NCBI GenBank assembly: GCA_028876495.1
Contig: JAGWRO010000089.1
Span: 124,001 to 188,000, forward strand
DNA from: Bacteroidota bacterium
GTDB lineage: Bacteria > Bacteroidota > Bacteroidia > Chitinophagales > Chitinophagaceae
Length of the DNA: 64,000 bases
Reading direction: 5' to 3'
The translations under genes were made by a program, and so were the position numbers. Of the stretch, positions 52,757 to 61,028 are shown piece after piece. The first letter of the stretch is position 1; each line of letters starts with the position of its first letter. Under the pieces are notes generated by a model. It was not told the origin of the DNA, searched no databases, and saw only the letters and a list, made by a program, of their open reading frames with translations.

Positions 52757-55684
52757 ATGGAATATAATTTTAGAGAAATAGAAAACAAGTGGCAAAAAGC
52801 CTGGAAGGAAACAGGAGTTTATCATGTGAGTAATTTATCAGGTAAAGAGAAATATTACGTGCTGGATATGTTTCCTTACCCGAGTGGTGCAGGACTTCAT
52901 GTCGGGCATCCCCTGGGCTATATTGCCAGTGATATTTATGCACGGTATAAAAGATTGAAAGGATTTAATGTGTTGCACCCGATGGGATTTGACAGTTTTG
53001 GTTTGCCTGCTGAACAATATGCAATTGAAACCGGGCAACATCCGGTAATTACTACTGAAAAAAATATTGCCACTTTTAAAGACCAACTGGATAAGATAGG
53101 TTTTTGTTTTGACTGGAGCCGTGAAATAAAAACCAGCGATCCTGAATATTACCGCTGGACCCAATGGATCTTTTTACAAATTTTTAATAGTTGGTTCAAT
53201 CCTAAAACCAATAAGGCAGAATCCATTGAAACATTGATAGATATTTTTGAAACAAAAGGGGCAAGTGAAATTGAAAGCGCTTATTCTTTTACTGCTGATG
53301 AATGGAAAAATTTTGATGAAAAAAGGAAACAGGAAATTCTGATGGATTTCAGGCTGGCTTTTTCTTCTTTTGGTGAAGTGAACTGGTGTGAAGCCTTGGG
53401 AACTGTTTTGGCAAATGATGAAGTCGTAAATGGCGTGAGTGAACGCGGCGGCTATCCTGTAGAGAAAAAGAAAATGCGGCAATGGTATTTACGTATAACA
53501 GATTATGCAGATCGCTTGCTGGAAGGCCTGGAAACAGTAGATTTTAGCGATGCGATGAAAGAAATGCAGCGCAATTGGATCGGAAGGAGCGAAGGAGCGG
53601 AAATGCAATTTGCAATTGACAATTCACAATTGTCAATTAATGTCTACACCACCCGCCCTGACACGATCTTCGGAGTAGATTTTTTAGTGCTTGCACCGGA
53701 ATATGAACTCGTAAATGAAATTACTACTGATACGCAACGGTCATCCATAAACGAATATTTAGATTATGTAAAAAGCAGGAGCGACAGGGAAAGAATGGCG
53801 GAAGTGAAACAGATCACTGGTTGTTTTACCGGTGCTTATGCCGTCAATCCTTTTGACGGGAAACAAATACCGATCTGGATTGCGGAATATGTGTTGGCAG
53901 GATATGGCACCGGCGCTATTATGGCTGTTCCATGCGGTGATCAACGTGACTTTGATTTTGCGACACACTTTAATATTCCCATTACCAATATTATCGGTGA
54001 CCATTTTAATGGCAAAGAAGCCAATCCCACTAAAGAAGCTGTTTTGCAAAATTCTGGATTCCTAAATGGAATGCTGATGAAAGATGCAATTGGCGTGGCG
54101 ATTGATAAAATAGAAGAATCAAAAATCGGGAAGCGCAAAGTGAATTATAGAATGCGGGATGCAGGCTTCAGCCGTCAACGATATTGGGGCGAACCGTTTC
54201 CCATTGTATGGAGTGATGGAGTTGCTGTGCCTCTTGAGGAAAAAGAACTGCCGCTGGAATTACCTTTTGTCGAAAAATATGGGCCAGGAAAAAATGGTGA
54301 AGGCCCTTTATCTAATTTAATTGATTGGGTGAATACTCCAAGTGGTAAACGCGAAACATCAACCATGCCCGGCTATGCAGGCAGCAGTTGGTATTTTCTT
54401 CGCTACATGGATCCTCATAACAACCAAAATTTTGCTGACAGAAAAGCCACTGATTACTGGAACCAGGTAGATGTTTATATCGGTGGAACAGAACACGCTG
54501 TTGGTCATTTATTGTACAGTCGTTTATGGACAAAGATTTTATTTGATCTCGGCTATATCAGTTTTGATGAACCTTATAAAAAGTTGGTTAACCAGGGAAT
54601 GATTCAAGGAAGCAGCAGATTTGTTTACAGGGTTACTATAACAAGTAAATCTGGTAATTCTAATTTCGATTATCCGGTTTATGTTTCTAATAGTTATTAC
54701 CAGCAATACCTAAGACACGGTTATTTATCAAAACATGTTCTTGAAAATTGGCTAAATGGAAGATTTGATTTTGAATGGTCTAAAGATTCTGATGATCCCA
54801 CAGCAGGAATTATTTCAATATCACCAATACATGTTGATGTAAATATTGTAGATGGTGTTGAATTAAATATTCAATCTTTTCGGGAATCAAAAGCAGAATA
54901 TGCTGAAGCTACCTTTATTCTTGAGGATGGGAAAGTGCTTCTGTTTGGAGATGGGTCAGATAATATTTTATCAAAATATATATGCGGTGTGGAAACGGAA
55001 AAAATGTCCAAGTCAAAATACAATACGGTTAACCCGAATGATTTGGTTGACAAATATGGCGCTGATACTTTCCGTATGTATGAAATGTTTTTGGGTCCTG
55101 TAGAACAAAGCAAACCGTGGGATACCAAAGGCATTGAAGGTGTTCACCGTTTCTTAAAAAAGTTGTGGCGCATGTTTTATGATGAACAAAAAGGCAAATT
55201 ATGGAACGAAGAAAAAGCTAACAATGATGAATTAAAAACACTTCATAAAACCATCAAAAAAATTGAAGAAGATACCGAACGTTTTTCTTTCAATACAGCA
55301 GTGAGTGCTTTCATGGTTTGTGTAAATGAATTGACAGATTTGAAATGCCATAAAAAAGAAATTCTTGAACCGCTGTTGGTTTTATTGACGCCTTATGCGC
55401 CTCACATTGCTGAAGAGTTGTATCACGCGCTTGGGAATTCAGACTCCATTCTTAACGCAGAATATCCAAAGTTGGAAAATAAATACCTCGTTGAATCAGA
55501 AAAAGAATATCCTATTTCCATAAATGGAAAGCTGAGAACAACCATCACAATTTCATTGGATGTAACCCAACAGGAAGTGGAAAAAATGGTTTTGGATAAT
55601 GAAATAGTTCAAAAATGGATAGACGGAAAAACAATAAAGAAGATCATTTTTATTAAAAATAAAATGGTGAATGTGGTGGTGTAA
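52757..55684 (+). CDS. leuS: Leucyl-tRNA synthetase
   Basis: 975 residues. Class I synthetase charging tRNA-Leu. HIGH box as HVGHPLGY in YPSGAGLHVGHPLGY (about 40), editing domain with TTRPDTIFGVDF and GTGAIMAVPCGDQRDFDFA, and KMSKS box as EKMSKSKYNTVNPNDL (about 752). Longer than the bacterial norm (about 860) owing to an insertion before KMSKS (roughly 615-745), which I recall as common in Bacteroidota LeuRS, and an insertion near residues 150-200. The editing domain contains a 25-bp DNA palindrome. Confidence 0.96.
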   Translation: MEYNFREIENKWQKAWKETGVYHVSNLSGKEKYYVLDMFPYPSGAGLHVGHPLGYIASDIYARYKRLKGFNVLHPMGFDSFGLPAEQYAIETGQHPVITTEKNIATFKDQLDKIGFCFDWSREIKTSDPEYYRWTQWIFLQIFNSWFNPKTNKAESIETLIDIFETKGASEIESAYSFTADEWKNFDEKRKQEILMDFRLAFSSFGEVNWCEALGTVLANDEVVNGVSERGGYPVEKKKMRQWYLRITDYADRLLEGLETVDFSDAMKEMQRNWIGRSEGAEMQFAIDNSQLSINVYTTRPDTIFGVDFLVLAPEYELVNEITTDTQRSSINEYLDYVKSRSDRERMAEVKQITGCFTGAYAVNPFDGKQIPIWIAEYVLAGYGTGAIMAVPCGDQRDFDFATHFNIPITNIIGDHFNGKEANPTKEAVLQNSGFLNGMLMKDAIGVAIDKIEESKIGKRKVNYRMRDAGFSRQRYWGEPFPIVWSDGVAVPLEEKELPLELPFVEKYGPGKNGEGPLSNLIDWVNTPSGKRETSTMPGYAGSSWYFLRYMDPHNNQNFADRKATDYWNQVDVYIGGTEHAVGHLLYSRLWTKILFDLGYISFDEPYKKLVNQGMIQGSSRFVYRVTITSKSGNSNFDYPVYVSNSYYQQYLRHGYLSKHVLENWLNGRFDFEWSKDSDDPTAGIISISPIHVDVNIVDGVELNIQSFRESKAEYAEATFILEDGKVLLFGDGSDNILSKYICGVETEKMSKSKYNTVNPNDLVDKYGADTFRMYEMFLGPVEQSKPWDTKGIEGVHRFLKKLWRMFYDEQKGKLWNEEKANNDELKTLHKTIKKIEEDTERFSFNTAVSAFMVCVNELTDLKCHKKEILEPLLVLLTPYAPHIAEELYHALGNSDSILNAEYPKLENKYLVESEKEYPISINGKLRTTITISLDVTQQEVEKMVLDNEIVQKWIDGKTIKKIIFIKNKMVNVVV
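53614..53638. repeat. Perfect palindrome inside leuS
   Basis: Arms AATTGACAATT (53614-53624) and AATTGTCAATT (53628-53638) around CAC. Encodes FAIDNSQLSIN just before the conserved TTRPDT motif. Similar AATTGACAATT repeats with NSQLSI translations are frequent in Bacteroidota by my recollection. Confidence 0.7.
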
Positions 55685-55761
55685 TTGATAAAACAGGATT
55701 CTTTCCAATTTCCTTGTTTACTGTTCCGTGGTATTATAATTTAAATAAAGCAAAGCACTCG

Positions 55762-56145
55762 ATGGAAGTAAAAAAATCAGGAAACACGACAGATCATTTA
55801 GCCAACGAGCGTACCTTTTTGGCTTGGGTGCGAACCAGCATTGGCATAATGGCTTTCGGCTTTGTGGTGGTGAAGTTTTCTTTGTTCTTAAAGCAGATTT
55901 CTCTCATCCTGGGAAAAGGAAATGTCATTCAAAACGGCGGCTACTCAGCGGTTGTAGGCATTGTTTTGGTAGCCGTTGGTACGCTTACTTCCATCCTATC
56001 CTATTTAAGATACAGGCAATCAGAAAAGCAAATTAATGGAGGAAGTTATAAACATTCAACCTTGCTGATTACCATTATTACCGCGTTTATTTTTATCGTA
56101 AGTGTTTCCTTAATTGTTTACCTGATCCAAAGTACCGGTTTTTGA
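55762..56145 (+). CDS. DUF202 family membrane protein (YidH-like)
   Basis: 127 residues from ATG 55762; the track of sequence upstream (from 55714) overlaps a degenerate CAGTAAAC element and is unlikely to be translated. TDHLANERTFLAWVRTSIGIMAFGFVVVKFSLF is the DUF202 signature; three TM helices in all. Function unknown. Convergent with the thioredoxin gene. Confidence 0.88.
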   Translation: MEVKKSGNTTDHLANERTFLAWVRTSIGIMAFGFVVVKFSLFLKQISLILGKGNVIQNGGYSAVVGIVLVAVGTLTSILSYLRYRQSEKQINGGSYKHSTLLITIITAFIFIVSVSLIVYLIQSTGF

Positions 56146-56189
56146 AATCTTGGTAGGGAATCTTATTTCGTATAGTTGAAAAACCTGCT

Positions 56190-56489
56190 TTAATTTTTGT
56201 ATTGATTAATAATTTGTTCCAACTGATTGGCTCGCACTACACCGGATTGCCTCCAAACGATTTTACCTTTTTTAAAAAGGATAAGTGTAGGAACTCCCTG
56301 GATGTTGTATGCACTGGCCGCCCCCGGGCTTTTATCTACATCAATCTTAAGTATGGTGGTAGTGTCTCCTACTTTCTTTTTTAGTTCATCAAGAATAGGC
56401 TTCATCATTTTACAAGGGCCGCACCATTCGGCTGAAAAATCAACTAATACAGGTTTTTCTGAATTAATAATTTCTGAAAATGTTGCCAT
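56190..56489 (-). CDS. Thioredoxin
   Basis: 99 residues with [19 protein letters not shown] (active-site WCGPC, about 21-25) and the cis-Pro region [23 protein letters not shown] typical cytosolic thioredoxin. It is the last gene of the CstB-like / DUF6132 / rhodanese / rhodanese run, suggesting that it reduces persulfidated or oxidised thiols made by that pathway. A 62-nt gap to the upstream rhodanese leaves room for its own promoter. Confidence 0.93.
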   Translation of the reverse strand: MATFSEIINSEKPVLVDFSAEWCGPCKMMKPILDELKKKVGDTTTILKIDVDKSPGAASAYNIQGVPTLILFKKGKIVWRQSGVVRANQLEQIINQYKN

Positions 56490-56551
56490 TTTTTTTATTT
56501 TTTATGAATTAAAAATTAGTAATAAAAGTTGGTTTACTCTAATAAACAAAC

Positions 56552-56863
56552 TTAAATTTTGTTTTGCAACCTCATCCACGAACCTCCATTGTACACTTCA
56601 GAATAGCCGCTCGATTTTAATAACATTTTTGCTGATGCACTCCGCGCGCCTGAAGCGCAACAAGTGATAACAGGTTTATTCTTTTTAATTTTTGTCAAAT
56701 TATTTCTAAGTGAATCTAAAGGAATATTTATTGATCCTTTAATGTGGCCGCCCTGAAACTCTCCTTTGGTACGAACATCAACAATAATTGCTCCGTTAGC
56801 CACCAGTTCACTATAACTTACTTTTGGGCCGATACCCAGTAGTTTTTTTATGGTTTCTATCAT
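56552..56863 (-). CDS. Single-domain rhodanese (1)
   Basis: 103 residues. Rhodanese fold with IIVDVRTKGEFQGGHIKGSINIPLDSL and active-site loop CCASGARSASA (second Cys in CxxGxR). Sulfane-sulfur carrier or transferase. The extra Cys next to the catalytic one is shared with the next rhodanese. The N-terminal TIKKLLGIGPKVSY suggests a soluble cytosolic form. 11 nt after its neighbour, so same transcript. Confidence 0.9.
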   Translation of the reverse strand: MIETIKKLLGIGPKVSYSELVANGAIIVDVRTKGEFQGGHIKGSINIPLDSLRNNLTKIKKNKPVITCCASGARSASAKMLLKSSGYSEVYNGGSWMRLQNKI

Positions 56864-56874
56864 TTGTATTTTTT

Positions 56875-57135
56875 TTATGCAGTTTGATAATCATAATTTA
56901 CATCGTACCAGCTTCCGCCATTTTCGCAATTAATACCATTGCTTTGCATGAACATAGTTGCCTGTCCGCTTCTTGATCCGCTTGCGCAACAAAAGATAAT
57001 CGGTTGTGGCATTTCTTTAATTTCATTTATACGTTGTGGAATCTCATTCAATGGGATATTGATGCTTCCTGCAACATTTCCACCCATAAATTCACCGCGG
57101 GTTCTTACGTCAATAATTGTTTTCTTGTTGTTCAT
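56875..57135 (-). CDS. Single-domain rhodanese (2)
   Basis: 86 residues, compact. TIIDVRTRGEFMGGNVAGSINIPLNEIP and loop FCCASGSRSGQATMFMQSNGI with the CxxGxR cysteine and the same adjacent Cys. Ends NGGSWYDVNYDYQTA, whose NGGSW is also near the end of rhodanese 1, so the two are likely tandem duplicates. It lies between the DUF6132 gene (16 nt) and rhodanese 1 (11 nt). Confidence 0.9.
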   Translation of the reverse strand: MNNKKTIIDVRTRGEFMGGNVAGSINIPLNEIPQRINEIKEMPQPIIFCCASGSRSGQATMFMQSNGINCENGGSWYDVNYDYQTA

Positions 57136-57151
57136 TGTGTTTTTTTAATTT

Positions 57152-57361
57152 TTATTTTTTTTCTGGATTTATTTTTTCTTTTTTAAAAAGGCTGAAAAAC
57201 AAACCTCCCATAATTGCTCCGTATATCGTGCTGTTTAAAGGCTTCGAAGTGATAGGGCAAGTGCCGGAGATACATCCAACAAAATGGTAATAGAGGTATC
57301 CACCTACGGCTCCTGCTACTATTCCGATAATAGCAAGTATGTTTTTACTGATAAAATTCAT
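57152..57361 (-). CDS. DUF6132 family small membrane protein
   Basis: 69 residues. Two hydrophobic helices flank the loop HFVGCISGTCPITSKPLNS. The CxxxxCPIT pair is the conserved feature. It is similar in pattern to thiosulfate/sulfur-uptake YeeE/YedE-like motifs, but too small to be a known transporter. Starts 3 nt after the CstB-like stop, so certainly co-transcribed; a membrane sulfur-handling role is an inference. Confidence 0.8.
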   Translation of the reverse strand: MNFISKNILAIIGIVAGAVGGYLYYHFVGCISGTCPITSKPLNSTIYGAIMGGLFFSLFKKEKINPEKK

Positions 57362-57364
57362 TTA

Positions 57365-58711
57365 CTAAAAACTTTTTACTGCTTCACTTAAATCAAATAC
57401 CTGGGCTGTTCCGTTTACTTTAGATTTGATGATGCTGCTGCCTGCCGCACTTCTAAAACCAGCTTCGCAATGCACGACGATTGGTTTATTTAAAGGAATT
57501 TCTTTGGTGCGTTCTCTTAATTCGTATAATGGAATTTCGATAGTATGTTCAAAAATCTTTTTTGTTTTAATTTCTGATGGATTGCGGATATCAACAATTG
57601 TAAACGCATCTTCATTGTTCTTTAATTCAGTACTATCAAAGTTGGCAGTTACCACATTTCCGATGTCGCCTGAAATGGCCAATTGAATTTGTCCTTCGTA
57701 TCCAATTTTTGCGATACGCGCTATCAATTCATTTAAGACGATTTCGTTCTCTGCTACCAGGTAAAATTTTTCTCCCGGATTAACAATACTGCCCAGCCAT
57801 GTTTCAAAACTGTTATCGTTCATTAGGTTGATCGCATTTTTTAAATGCCCTTTTTTAAATTGTTGTTGAGGCCTGCTATCAATTACTACCAGGGAAGGAT
57901 CGAGTGAAGTCTGCAGATCTATATTTTCTGCTTTCTTTTTTTCTACTTTTGAAATACTATCAGAAAAATTAGCTGCTCCTTTTTTGTTCAATCCTACTTC
58001 GTAAGGAAAATATTTTGGCACAAACGGTTGATCGGCTAAAAGTTGCGCTACAAAATCATCTTCACTCATATCCTGTAAGCTCCAGTTACTCAATTTCTCT
58101 GCACCCATTGTACTGGTGTTTTGTTGGCTCAAACCTTTGCCGCATAAGCTTCCTGCGCCATGTGCGGGATAAAGCATTACATCATCTGCCAAAGGCAAAA
58201 ATTTATCATGAAGTGAATGGTACATATTTTTCGCCAAATCTTCTCTCGTCATAGTGATGGAACCAGCCTGTTCTCTCAAATCCGGACGCCCGCAATCACC
58301 TATAAATAATGTATCTCCTGAAAAGACTGCACGTTCTTTATCATTTTCATCTATCAATACAATACTGATACTGTCTGGTGAATGCCCCGGTGTATCCAAT
58401 GCTTTTAAGGTAACATGACCTAGAATAATTGCATCATCATCATCAAAAGTTTGATGTGGATATTCGGCACCCAGCAGCTTGCTTACATAAATGGTAGCGC
58501 CGGTTGTTTTGAAAATTTCCAGGTGACTGCTCACAAAATCAGCATGAGGATGTGTTTCGATTATAGTGGTGATTTTCGCATGGTGTTCATCAGCAAAATC
58601 GTAATATGGCTGTGGATTTCTTGAAGGATCAATCACGGCTACTTCTCCATTGCTTACGATCGCATAAGAGTAGTGTGCTAAATTTTTATCCTGAAATTGT
58701 TTTATTTCCAT
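57365..58711 (-). CDS. CstB-like persulfide dioxygenase-rhodanese fusion, second paralogue
   Basis: 448 residues, close to S. aureus CstB (444). ETHE1-like MBL domain with ETHPHADFVSSHLEI, TPGHSPDSISIVLID and FSGDTLFIGDCGRPDLREQAG, then a pseudo-rhodanese (about 255-350) with no catalytic Cys at the loop (YLVAENEIVL) and a final rhodanese with CEAGFRSA. Predicted to oxidise low-molecular-weight persulfides with O2. First gene of the run continuing through DUF6132, two rhodaneses and thioredoxin. Preceded by a Crp/Fnr-like site and TAACTTTG -7 box. Confidence 0.88.
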   Translation of the reverse strand: MEIKQFQDKNLAHYSYAIVSNGEVAVIDPSRNPQPYYDFADEHHAKITTIIETHPHADFVSSHLEIFKTTGATIYVSKLLGAEYPHQTFDDDDAIILGHVTLKALDTPGHSPDSISIVLIDENDKERAVFSGDTLFIGDCGRPDLREQAGSITMTREDLAKNMYHSLHDKFLPLADDVMLYPAHGAGSLCGKGLSQQNTSTMGAEKLSNWSLQDMSEDDFVAQLLADQPFVPKYFPYEVGLNKKGAANFSDSISKVEKKKAENIDLQTSLDPSLVVIDSRPQQQFKKGHLKNAINLMNDNSFETWLGSIVNPGEKFYLVAENEIVLNELIARIAKIGYEGQIQLAISGDIGNVVTANFDSTELKNNEDAFTIVDIRNPSEIKTKKIFEHTIEIPLYELRERTKEIPLNKPIVVHCEAGFRSAAGSSIIKSKVNGTAQVFDLSEAVKSF

Positions 58712-58733
58712 AACGTAATTATTAATTTGAGTG

Positions 58734-58778
58734 CAAAGTTAAATGGCTGAAAACCGCTCTCCAGCTACTTTTGTTACA
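58734..58778 (-). promoter_or_regulatory. Promoter with Crp/Fnr-like site, CstB-like operon
   Basis: Minus strand TGTAACAAAAGTAGCT (58778-58763) continues GGAGA; the -7 box TAACTTTG is at 58741-58734. The T of TGTAAC to the TTTG of the -7 box spans 41 nt, as in the two related promoters at 59190-59243 and 59950-59994. The 21-bp block TGTAAC..GGAGA matches the one before the half-size TauE gene at 19 of 21 positions. Confidence 0.7.
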
Positions 58779-58785
58779 CTTTAAT

Positions 58786-59166
58786 TTATTTTAAAGCTTT
58801 TTCAAAAAATAACATTTTAATGGCAAGGACAATCAGCATTACAGCAAATAATTTTTTTAAAGTACCCTGTGGAATATGTGTGGCATATTTAGCACCGATA
58901 TACCCTCCGATGAAAAAGAAAGCAGCCATGATCAATGCTGGTTTCATTTCAACAAATCCATTCTTATAATATTGATAAGCAGCTAAAGCGCCTACTGGTA
59001 AAACCATCATTACCAAAGCGGTTCCCTGTGCCATTTGTTGCGAATAGCCTAAAAACAAAACTAAGGCTGGTATTATAATAATAGCACCACCAAGGCCAAG
59101 TAGTCCACTTAACACCCCTGCGGCTATTCCGATAATGGCAACAATAACCAGATTTTGTAGTTCCAT
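58786..59166 (-). CDS. TauE/SafE family protein, half size
   Basis: 126 residues, about four TM helices with one TauE/SafE repeat (GVLSGLLGLGGAIIIIPALVLFLGYSQQMAQGTALVMM). Full family members have two such repeats (about 250 residues), so this one would function as a dimer. Predicted exporter of sulfite or sulfonates, or of thiosulfate-type anions. Flanked by CstB-like gene and methyltransferase, each with its own Crp-like promoter. Confidence 0.85.
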   Translation of the reverse strand: MELQNLVIVAIIGIAAGVLSGLLGLGGAIIIIPALVLFLGYSQQMAQGTALVMMVLPVGALAAYQYYKNGFVEMKPALIMAAFFFIGGYIGAKYATHIPQGTLKKLFAVMLIVLAIKMLFFEKALK

Positions 59167-59198
59167 AATAATAGTATTTGCGATTAATCTAATTTGTG

Positions 59199-59243
59199 CA
59201 AAATTCTAATATTAAATAGATATCTCCTGCTATTTTTGTTACA
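59199..59243 (-). promoter_or_regulatory. Promoter with Crp/Fnr-like site, half-size tauE
   Basis: Minus strand TGTAACAAAAATAGCA (59243-59228) continues GGAGA; GAATTTTG (59206-59199) sits where the -7 box should be. The distance from the T of TGTAAC to the TTTG is 41 nt, identical to the CstB-like promoter, and both go on TTTGCAC. Confidence 0.65.
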
Positions 59244-59279
59244 TAAATGAAATAAGAGCAAAGAAATTTAGAAAGCTTT

Positions 59280-59873
59280 TTATTTAGTAGCTAGCAGACG
59301 AATCACATCCGCTTTGCCTTCATGATGTTTACCCTCAGATAAATTTACTTTTAACTCTTGAAGGTATTTGAAATTAAGATTACCAAAATCGTCACGCAAA
59401 ATGGCTGTTGTATAAAGCATATCCGGGTCTTTGGGACCTCCGCTTTCATTGTTAAGCTGTAAGGGATTAAAAGCTTCCAGTAAAAGTAAACCTCCCGGTT
59501 TAAGTGCATTTATGCATTTTTGATGAAACTGTTTTCTTATGGCTGATGGGAAATGTGCGAAGATTAAAGCGATCATATCATACTTATTTTCCCCCATTTC
59601 TATTTCAAGTGCATCTGCAATTGTATAATTTACCGTTACCTTATACTGATTTGCGAGGGCTAAACATTTTTCTTTTCCTTTTTCACTTTGGTCAAATGCG
59701 TCTACTTTCCATTTTTGCCTTGCTGCAAAAACTGCATTTCTTCCTTCTCCTTCACAGGGTAACAGTAATTTTCCCGGTTGTAGATTACTGAGTTCAGATT
59801 TAAAAAATTCGTTGGGCTCTTTGCCATAAACAAATTCTTCTGCTGCATACCGATCATTCCAAAATTTTTTCAT
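59280..59873 (-). CDS. SAM-dependent methyltransferase
   Basis: 197 residues, class I Rossmann-type. LLPCEGEGRNAVFAARQKWKVDAFDQS is the SAM-binding motif I region (about 35-62), with PGGLLLLEAFNP in motif III. Similar small enzymes include TehB-like and thiol-type methyltransferases (FWNDRYAAEEFVYGKEPNEFF N terminus). Given its place and Crp-like promoter, methylation of sulfide, selenide or tellurite species is a reasonable inference. Substrate not shown by sequence. Confidence 0.82.
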   Translation of the reverse strand: MKKFWNDRYAAEEFVYGKEPNEFFKSELSNLQPGKLLLPCEGEGRNAVFAARQKWKVDAFDQSEKGKEKCLALANQYKVTVNYTIADALEIEMGENKYDMIALIFAHFPSAIRKQFHQKCINALKPGGLLLLEAFNPLQLNNESGGPKDPDMLYTTAILRDDFGNLNFKYLQELKVNLSEGKHHEGKADVIRLLATK

Positions 59874-59949
59874 GGTTAAAAGGTTGAATTTAGAATAATC
59901 ACTTACCTGTAGATAAGGCTAAGTGTTTATTTCACGTTATTGATTACTT

Positions 59950-59994
59950 CAAAAATCAAAAAATATAAAACATGAAAAAGTAACTTGTGTTACT
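59950..59994 (-). promoter_or_regulatory. Promoter with palindromic Crp/Fnr-like site, methyltransferase
   Basis: AGTAAC-ACAA-GTTACT (59994-59979, minus) is a perfect palindrome overlapping the end of the Crp/Fnr gene. GATTTTTG follows at -7 position with the same 41-nt spacing as the two other promoters in this cluster. Confidence 0.65.
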
Positions 59995-60613
59995 TAAGGG
60001 TTATTTTATTGCGGCCTAATTCTACCAGGCCTTCGTCTTCCATTTGTTTTAGTAAGCGGGAAACCACTACTCGTGCAGTTCCCAACTCATTGGCCAGTTG
60101 CTCGTGAGTAACGTAAAGAGTATGGCTTTTGGTAAGTTCTGACTTTCTTTTAATAAAATTAAGAAGGCGTTCATCCATCTTTTTAAAGGCTACAGCATTC
60201 ACCACTCCCAGTAATTCTTCAAAACGTTTATGATAAAGGTTGAAAATGTAATCGAGCCATTCGGGGAATTCTTTTATAAGTTCAGTTACTTTTTCAACAG
60301 GAATAAAAAGTATATCAGTTTTTTCTTCGGCAATCGCTTTTACTTTGCTTGTATCTTCATGTATGCCTCCAAGGAAAGACATGATACAACTTTCGCCTGG
60401 TTTTATATAATACAATAAAATTTCGCGTCCTTCTTCATCAGTGCGCATTACCCTTACGCTTCCGTTGATAACAATTGGAATGGCTTTGATGTATGCATTT
60501 TCATTCTGGATCATATCTCCTTCGGAAAATGTTTTTACATTACCATAATGAAGTAATTTTTCTTTTATCTCGGGAGAGTATCTGAATTCAAATATTTTAT
60601 CTAATTCTTCCAT
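59990..60613 (-). CDS. Crp/Fnr family transcriptional regulator
   Basis: 207 residues. cNMP-type beta-roll (1-120; FSEGDMIQNENAYIKAIPIVINGSVRVMRTDEEGREILLYYIKPGESCIMSFLGG), dimer helix (about 110-140), then HTH_Crp (THEQLANELGTARVVVSRLLKQMEDEGLVEL) at about 165-200. The CNB region lacks an Fe-S Cys cluster, so not a classic FNR; the ligand is unknown. It lies at the end of the TauE-DUF1634 operon (25 nt gap) and beside three promoters with GTAAC-type sites, so is the probable regulator of the sulfur cluster. Confidence 0.93.
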   Translation of the reverse strand: MEELDKIFEFRYSPEIKEKLLHYGNVKTFSEGDMIQNENAYIKAIPIVINGSVRVMRTDEEGREILLYYIKPGESCIMSFLGGIHEDTSKVKAIAEEKTDILFIPVEKVTELIKEFPEWLDYIFNLYHKRFEELLGVVNAVAFKKMDERLLNFIKRKSELTKSHTLYVTHEQLANELGTARVVVSRLLKQMEDEGLVELGRNKITLK

Positions 60614-60638
60614 AAAATTGCATTGATGTTTTCAGGGA

Positions 60639-61028
60639 TTATGCGGCTGCTACGCTAAAAATGCTGTAAGCGATTATCCCTAATACAATCAAAGATATTG
60701 CTACATATAAAAAATCCTTTTCAATGAAGAAACCTATTACGGCAAATATTACGCGTGCAACAGGAGTGGCGATAAGCAACAGAAGTCCCATCTGGATGAT
60801 AGAGAGACTGTCGAAGTGAATAACACCTTCCATGATTTGACTGACAGAACGAAGATTCGAAGGTTCTCCCCTGAACGTTTTAAAATGAGGAATTGAAAAT
60901 CCGTGTTGAATTAAATAATAGATTCCACCTATTAAAATAAGTGTTCCGGAAATAATCACCCCGGTAATAAGTAGTCTTCCCATCACTGCTTCAATATCAT
61001 AATCCGATATTTTAATTTCCTTCTTCAT
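60639..61028 (-). CDS. DUF1634 family membrane protein
   Basis: 129 residues, about three TM helices (LLITGVIISGTLILIGGIYYLI, IIQMGLLLLIATPVARVIFAVIGFFI, FLYVAISLIVLGIIAYSIFSV). The family is nearly always next to a TauE/SafE gene. Starts 4 nt inside the TauE gene (ATGA overlap), so is translationally coupled and likely an accessory subunit. Confidence 0.9.
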   Translation of the reverse strand: MKKEIKISDYDIEAVMGRLLITGVIISGTLILIGGIYYLIQHGFSIPHFKTFRGEPSNLRSVSQIMEGVIHFDSLSIIQMGLLLLIATPVARVIFAVIGFFIEKDFLYVAISLIVLGIIAYSIFSVAAA

